The position numbers and the translations under genes were made by a program. Below the pieces are notes generated by a model. It worked only from the letters and a program-made list of their open reading frames with translations, ran no database searches and was not told where the DNA came from. Shown here piece after piece: positions 58,531 through 64,000 of a DNA stretch of 64,000 nucleotides. The stretch comes from Tubiluchus corallicola (Eukaryota > Priapulida > Priapulimorpha > Priapulimorphida > Tubiluchidae), in NCBI GenBank assembly GCA_030141605.1, contig JAQGDQ010000153.1, forward strand, positions 62,001 to 126,000, written 5' to 3'. Within the stretch, counting starts at the first letter, position 1. Each line of letters starts with the position of its first letter.

Positions 58531-58570
58531 CAGTCGAACCCTGTTAGTACGGTTTTCTCAGGACCAAAAT
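58531..58570. mobile_element. Single Tc1/mariner-like terminus
   Basis: TA then CAGTCGAACCCTGTTAGTAC, similar to the two other mariner-like ends in the window. The partner end was not identified. Nested in the 1.5-kb inverted-repeat structure. Confidence 0.4.
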
Positions 58571-59335
58571 ATTTCTTCGTATTAAGCAGGTTTCGTACTA
58601 TTACACATATTTTTACTTCTAATGTAAAATAGCATTTGACTGACATGTAGTCTCCTCTTCGGTTTTCTTTTGTAAGCTTGTTTAGCCCCCCGTTTCGCAT
58701 AAGTACAAACTGTAAAATTATATCAATGTATTACCAGTCAGTCCCTCTGGTTAGTAAGAAAGGGGTTAGTGGTGTCAGAGAGTCTGCGGTATGTTAATAC
58801 CGTGAATGTACAGTCTGTAATACATCACAATGCCCACCTATCCAACAAAACTTTACTACAGCCACTGCTATGGAATTACAATTGCATACGTGTAAGCGAG
58901 GCTAGGGGAAATTTTTATCCCAGTGGAAAGACGTTTTGGAAATCAACAATTTGACTTCATTAGTCGTTTGTACACTCGTTTCAATGATTAATTTTGAAGT
59001 TATAAAAATGTTTGACCTGAAAAAATCCGTCAAAGTAAAAATGAGCTGTAATTAACTCACATTTTATTACTTGAAGAAATCAGTAGTTTTACTGTTTTGC
59101 ATTCTTACAAGCAAAATTTGTAATGAGGTCATTCAAAGTTTGCACAGAACATTGAATACCTGGCTGAACGCATTGACTAATTTAAACCATCTTTAAAATT
59201 TAAACTAAACTATGACAAATGTTGCTACTGTATGACAACGTACGCGCATTACATTATGACACATAATGGTTGTAAAAACATAGCTGTGTTTACCGTGGCA
59301 ACAGGTGAAGTGCCTATAGTCTAGATCGGGCAGGG

Positions 59336-61379
59336 TCACAGCAGAAATTGTATCAAGTATTTATTTGTATTGAAATTTTAATGGCGGGACTTTGGGAAAA
59401 TGGCAGGACTGTTTTTAAGTTTTTGTGAGCATTCTGCATGATTGGTATTATTTAAAAGTAAAACGACTGTATAACTACTGCATTTGTTGTTCCATATCCT
59501 ATTTTTGTATAAGTTTTGGCTATTGTTAGCATTTTGTACTCATATTTTAAAGCCTATGTTTGAAAAGTGCACTTTGGCATTTTTGTGGTAACTAGTAGCA
59601 TAGTCTCAATTTATTTGTTTCATTTAACATTTTCAGAGTGCCACGAAAAGTCTAATAAATGCAAGGTAATATACAGTTCCTACTTTCCAACCTCAAAGGT
59701 TTTCAGAGACACTAGCCTCTTTTTTAGGAAGATTTTCAAACATACTCGTGCATGTCTCTAAGTATATTAACGTTATAGTGACTTTTATATGTAGCCTATT
59801 TATCTGTATTACATCGCAATTTCTTGTATAGAATACTAATTTACTTTGCTGTGAAGTTCATAACTAAATGAAGCATTTTGTATAAAATTTACTTTTGCAC
59901 GTGCAGTTTTATTAATGTAATGTCTCGAGTGTTTCTTTTGGGCACGGGACATGGCGCTGGCAACCAAGTGTCTAGCACCCAAATGTCTAATCACCTTTTG
60001 GGGTGTTTTGTTTTGGCAGTCAAGTACCTGATTGTTACTAGAATTTGTACACCAAGATCATCTAAAGTTACCAAGGTGAGAGTGCAGTGGCAGTGCTAAT
60101 TTGCACTTGTACTTAAAAATCTGGTCATCAAATATCGGATAATTGCGCATGTATCCAAATAATGGTCAAAACTGTTAATTATATCAACTTCACATAACAC
60201 GAAATTATGCAGAAAAAATGCATTTATCAGTGGAATTGAATCAGATTCAAATGATGGGTACAGTGCTTTGCTTTCTCAGCTTCAGCAGACTAGACTGTAT
60301 TTGTAACACTTTCAGATATCTTTACTGTTTCAACAAGACGAATAATCAAATGACAAAAAACATAAAATCTATCAAGAATTTTTCTAAGATACAATTTATT
60401 TTATGACAAAAATGGCAACAGTATTGCCAGTATACCACTGCTTCATAGTCGCTCAAGCAACAGATGCAGGTTGATAGCTAAGGTACGGAATATAGTGTTA
60501 GGAACAAGTAAAATAAATGTACTGACATCAAAGAAAAAATAACAATTACGACAAAAGTACTTACACATATATCACTTATGTTTTTACATAGATGCCATAA
60601 TAACTTGTAATTTTCCCTTTTTTTAATATTTAGGGACATAATCATTATAATCATGTGTATGCATATACTATAACTATAAAAGTATAAAGTACCTAAAATC
60701 TGAGCATATTTAACTAGGTTTAGGAGTGTAGGATTTTTATCTAATAAGAATTGTAAAAACAACAGAAAAAAATTCAGACGTATTAAAAAATAGGCCCATC
60801 TGTAAAATACTATTTCAGCCATTGTTTATCGTCTGTTGAGTTAAAAATTTAGTTGTTGTAAAAAGAAATCTTTGAAGCGTTCACAGAAATATAATTAAAG
60901 CACATATAGAGATACAAAGTTATTAAAATTATAATAAAAGCAAACGAGCAATGGGTGTACATGAAATTAAAGCAGTCTAGCAAAGATGCATTCAGACTAC
61001 TACCCAATATACTAATTTGCCTAGGACAATTTTAAACAGTGATTATATCAAGTGAACTACATCATTAACTACGTGACCATGTTAAATTTGTTAGCTCTTG
61101 TGCATCATTTTAGTTTATCACTGCTCCTTTTAATTTTTCACAGATAGCACTCATGTTAATAATCAAATACTGCCACACTATTAGAATTACAAAAAATGAT
61201 GTGTGTATTCTGGGCCATTCCACACTTCTGACAAAATCACCTGTGCCTTGTAACCTATCTAGTCTATATCACCAGCATTTATAATACAATATTCATGTAA
61301 ATTCTATGCAAAAGCAGCAAACGCAAGCTATGATGGTAGACTCATTCAGCAAAAGATGTCGTAACTTGTCGACAGATGT
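59336..61379. other. Convergent spacer and presumed tropomyosin 3' UTR
   Basis: No exon. The minus strand has an AATAAA (TTTATT on the plus strand at 60394-60399) that would give the distal tropomyosin exon a 3' UTR of about 1 kb. A hydrophobic 114-codon ORF at 60478-60822 is AT-driven and falls inside that UTR. Confidence 0.45.
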
Positions 61380-61462
61380 TTAATATCCAGACAACTCCTG
61401 GAAGGTAAGGTCTAACTCTTCGCTAATGGCCTTATACTTCTCCTTCTCATGCACCAATTCAT
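61380..61462 (-). CDS. TPM: Tropomyosin, distal alternative last coding exon
   Basis: Encodes (D)[19 protein letters not shown] and FQELSGY-stop, the typical C-terminal 27 residues of an invertebrate tropomyosin, which overlap head to tail with the next molecule along actin. The acceptor is tttccttgcag. Phase 1 at the start, like exon 9 of vertebrate TPM genes, which also begins at DEL. Upstream exons are outside the window, so the gene is partial. Known: tropomyosin is a parallel coiled-coil dimer regulating actin-myosin interaction. Confidence 0.93.
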
Positions 61463-62003
61463 CTGCAAGGAAACCCTTTTGTAACAACTTTGGGCATGAT
61501 CAAGTACACCACAGAATGGTACTGAGAACTTGCAGGACAGACAACAATATAACAGCATTGCAGTCTTTGTTTTTGGTTTTTAATATGCATGAATTTGTTA
61601 CAGTAAGTAATTGTAGCAATAATAAATTGCACAAAAACTGATTTTGGTAAAAACCAACAGTACTTTTTCTAAGGGAATGCAAATGCACCCCCTTGATAAA
61701 TTAAATTTTAGTAGATATTTTATAGAGAGAGGTACTACGGACATACAACTTAAATGTATTGCAGTAGTGAATTTAGAAAAATTTTCACAAAGGAGATGCA
61801 AAAACCAAAAACGTAGATGCCAAAAAATCAAGAATTTAAAATACAGAAATGAAATAAAGTGGGTTAATAAGAAGTAGAAACAGCCAATGTGAATCACCTG
61901 TGCTCAGAATACTGAAATAAAGAAAACTTTTATTAAAGCATTGCTGAAAATAAAGTGAAGCAAGACTGAAATAAAGAGCGAGTAAGTTTTATTCATAGTA
62001 ATA

Positions 62004-62085
62004 GACGAGGTATAGTGGTTAAGCTGGTCATCTTACATACTCAAGCCAACATAGAACAGACTGAGGTTAAATGCTAAAGCCTTAA
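62004..62085 (+). repeat. tRNA-derived SINE head between the tropomyosin terminal exons
   Basis: GGTATAGTGGTTAAGC resembles an A-box region and GAGGTTAAATGC a decayed B-box about 50 bp later. The surrounding sequence is not recognised. Confidence 0.4.
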
Positions 62086-62612
62086 GACAGTATGGAATAG
62101 AAGATTCGTCTATTTTAGACTGTTATCAAAATTCTTCATGTCAGTTATTATAGACTAAGCAGTGCAGATTAGCAAGTTACCACCATGCAGCATTTTGAGT
62201 ACTAAAAAAGTTAATAAAAGCTGAATTACTAGCGGATAATTTCTTTACGTGACAAAAACAATAAAAATAACTCCCAGAACAGAAAGATTTCAGCAAAGTG
62301 AAGTTATTTAAAGCAGCTTTCTGGATATACCTACTAAGAGTAACAATTTAACAAACTGGCAAAAATAGATACAGCTACAAAACTGGATGAAAAGTATTGT
62401 GCCCAGGGAACATTGCAAGATAAATATGGATATGAACAGGATTAATTTGAAATATTATAAGTAAGCATTTGCAAGACATTTACAAAAAAGTAGTTTTTCC
62501 ACTGTAACAAAATGTCCAGCACACACTTATGAAATTGGCCATTGTCCATTGGTCACCGAGAGTGGTGACTGATTATGATGGTCAACCGGTGATGTACAGG
62601 TTCATGCAAACC

Positions 62613-62698
62613 TTAGTTAGCTGATACTATGTCTTGCAAAGTCGCTTCCATGTCATCGTTCAGAGCCTTGCGTTTTTGTCGCTCTATCAACAGGTCAT
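62613..62698 (-). CDS. TPM: Tropomyosin, proximal alternative last coding exon
   Basis: Same phase and acceptor type as the distal exon. Encodes (D)DLLIERQKRKALNDDMEAT and LQDIVSAN-stop, which keeps the heptad pattern and length (28 codons) but differs strongly from the canonical end. Two in-phase terminal exons with separate stops imply mutually exclusive 3' ends, as known for vertebrate and fly tropomyosins. A minus-strand AATAAA-like signal (plus TTTTATT at about 61987) could serve its poly(A). Confidence 0.85.
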
Positions 62699-64000
62699 CT
62701 ATAAACGCAACCACACAAACACAATGCTTTGTTAATGCAAACAATCAAACACGTGAATTCTAAACACAACATGCTTTTAGTTATTTTAAATGTAAATACA
62801 AACGATAATAGAAATATCAAATAAAAATAACTGCAAAACCAAGTCTGGTGTTAAATTATTTAAATTTAAGAATTCTTTATAAAACGATTCACTAAACTGC
62901 CACTTACAAGTCATAATTCAGAAGCATGCTTGTTAGAAACGAAAGAAAAATTATAATTTTTTGGTAACTTGTGAGAAAGTAATGTACGCATTCAATGAAG
63001 AAACTCTTTCTTGTTTCTTATGATTCATTATTCTACAGTAAGACGTTGCTCATCTATGTAGCACCTTACTTAGATCTAACAGCAATTCAGCAAGCTACTC
63101 TCTCGCTTAACTGTGACTGTTCAATTTTAAAGATGCCCATTTGGCCTTACCTGAAACACTAAAAACATCCACTAATAACATAAATCTAATAAAAGAATTG
63201 TTGCATTTCATTTTATTCCCGACTCTTATCCATCCTATCTTCTATGACAGAATTTATTGCTGGACATTGCTACTTGTGCACCTGTACACACTGTAACTAC
63301 ATAATAGCTGTCTTTCCAGTCCCAACTGTCACTATTTTCATTTGCAATTGAGCTGCCAAAGGAACACAGCATTTAAATTGTTATCGTAAAACAGAAACAG
63401 AAATTCGCAACACTAGAGATTAGATCATTTAGAAACCCAAGTTTAGAATTTTACAAACTATTTCATGTATAGTAACAGCAATGACATTAATGTTATTTGT
63501 AATTCTATGCAGAGTGTGTGGTAACCTTTACAACAAAGAAATTGTTTTGCATTATGCATCTACACCATTGGCTAAAAAAATTACCATTGCCAACAGGTCG
63601 CAAAAGTTTTATGATCAAGATGGTGGAACATCTTAAACCAAACAACAACTCAGTAGTAGTAACAGTACAGCAAAAACAGAATTCTGAAGTTTAGTCAATT
63701 TGTGGCTTGTTATTTTTAATTTATCCAAATAATATGGAAAGTAAAGGAGGACAAATCAGTTGCACACGGTTGTGATAAACCTTTATATGATGACCTCTTA
63801 TATAAAAACCAGCTAGTATGAAAAGTGTTGGTAGTGTTGGTTGCCAAAATGGACCGAATAATTTGAGTCACTCTGTTGCACAAGTTTAAATTTTAGAGTT
63901 ACTGGGGAGTTGTTACAGACAACAAACAAAATCTTCAGTGCTATAAACAAATTTGTTAATTTCAACTATCACATTCACGTTTAGCAAACTTCAAACAACA
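62699..64000. other. Tropomyosin intron (to window edge)
   Basis: No tropomyosin internal exon was found on the minus strand here, and no mobile element is recognised. The rest of the gene should lie to the right. Confidence 0.5.

Larger units (their letters stand above)
57835..59335. mobile_element. 1.5-kb structure bounded by about 45-bp inverted repeats, unclassified
   Basis: The left arm (57837-57882) and right arm (59286-59330) share TGCCCG, ATCTAGACT-TAG-CAC and TGTTGCCACGGT in the same order on opposite strands, with small indels. The interior has (TC)n tracts and another mariner end (58531) but no transposase. No target duplication could be fixed, so the superfamily is unknown. Confidence 0.6.

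Noticed and set aside
60478-60822. Minus-strand 114-codon hydrophobic ORF
   Set aside because: Phe/Leu/Ile/Tyr richness follows from AT-rich DNA. It sits in the presumed tropomyosin 3' UTR, with no homologue recognised.
1-64000. CRISPR arrays, operons, bacterial or phage genes
   Set aside because: None seen. Exon-intron structure and gene content are those of an animal nuclear genome.

Overview
The window is AT-rich, intron-dense animal nuclear DNA. It has GT/AG introns, conserved metazoan genes split into short exons, and many decayed transposons. The tropomyosin C-terminus (ending in TFQELSGY) and the MRG15 sequence suggest an invertebrate, most likely a bilaterian. I cannot name the phylum from the sequence alone. 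Nothing prokaryotic is present: no operon, CRISPR array or integron.

Layout. (1) 1-1827: presumed 3' UTR or downstream flank of the first gene. (2) 1828-45099, minus strand: one very large gene of the centrosomin / CDK5RAP2 / myomegalin family. I rebuilt it as 33 coding exons whose phases all agree, giving 15,432 nt and a 5,143-residue protein. It has an N-terminal CM1 (Cnn_1N) motif, long coiled coils, a single 7,825-nt exon and a family-like C-terminal end. (3) 45100-46675: a divergent promoter interval largely filled by a dead non-LTR retrotransposon. (4) 46676-57353, plus strand: a complete 11-exon MRG15/MORF4L1 gene (326 aa) with a chromo barrel domain and an MRG domain. (5) 57354-61379: 3' UTR and a repeat-rich spacer holding a 1.5-kb inverted-repeat structure. 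(6) 61380-64000, minus strand: two alternative last coding exons of a tropomyosin gene whose other exons lie beyond the right edge.

Functionally the three genes look independent. The CDK5RAP2-like protein would recruit gamma-tubulin complexes to centrosomes. MRG15 would read H3K36 methylation within acetyltransferase and deacetylase complexes. Tropomyosin would coat actin. CDK5RAP2-like and MRG15 are head to head, with start codons about 1.6 kb apart, and MRG15 and tropomyosin converge.

Mobile DNA is abundant in introns and spacers. There is a 383-bp hAT MITE with perfect 14-bp TIRs and an 8-bp target duplication. There is a 483-bp TA-flanked element with 27-bp TIRs and a leftover acidic ORF. 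There are also a 163-bp Tc1/mariner-type MITE, a TTAA-flanked piggyBac-like element, four non-LTR reverse-transcriptase relics and several tRNA-derived SINE heads. I see no novel defence or biosynthetic system. The most unusual object is the giant centrosomin-family protein, with its huge exon, degenerate tandem repeats and a duplicated exon block.
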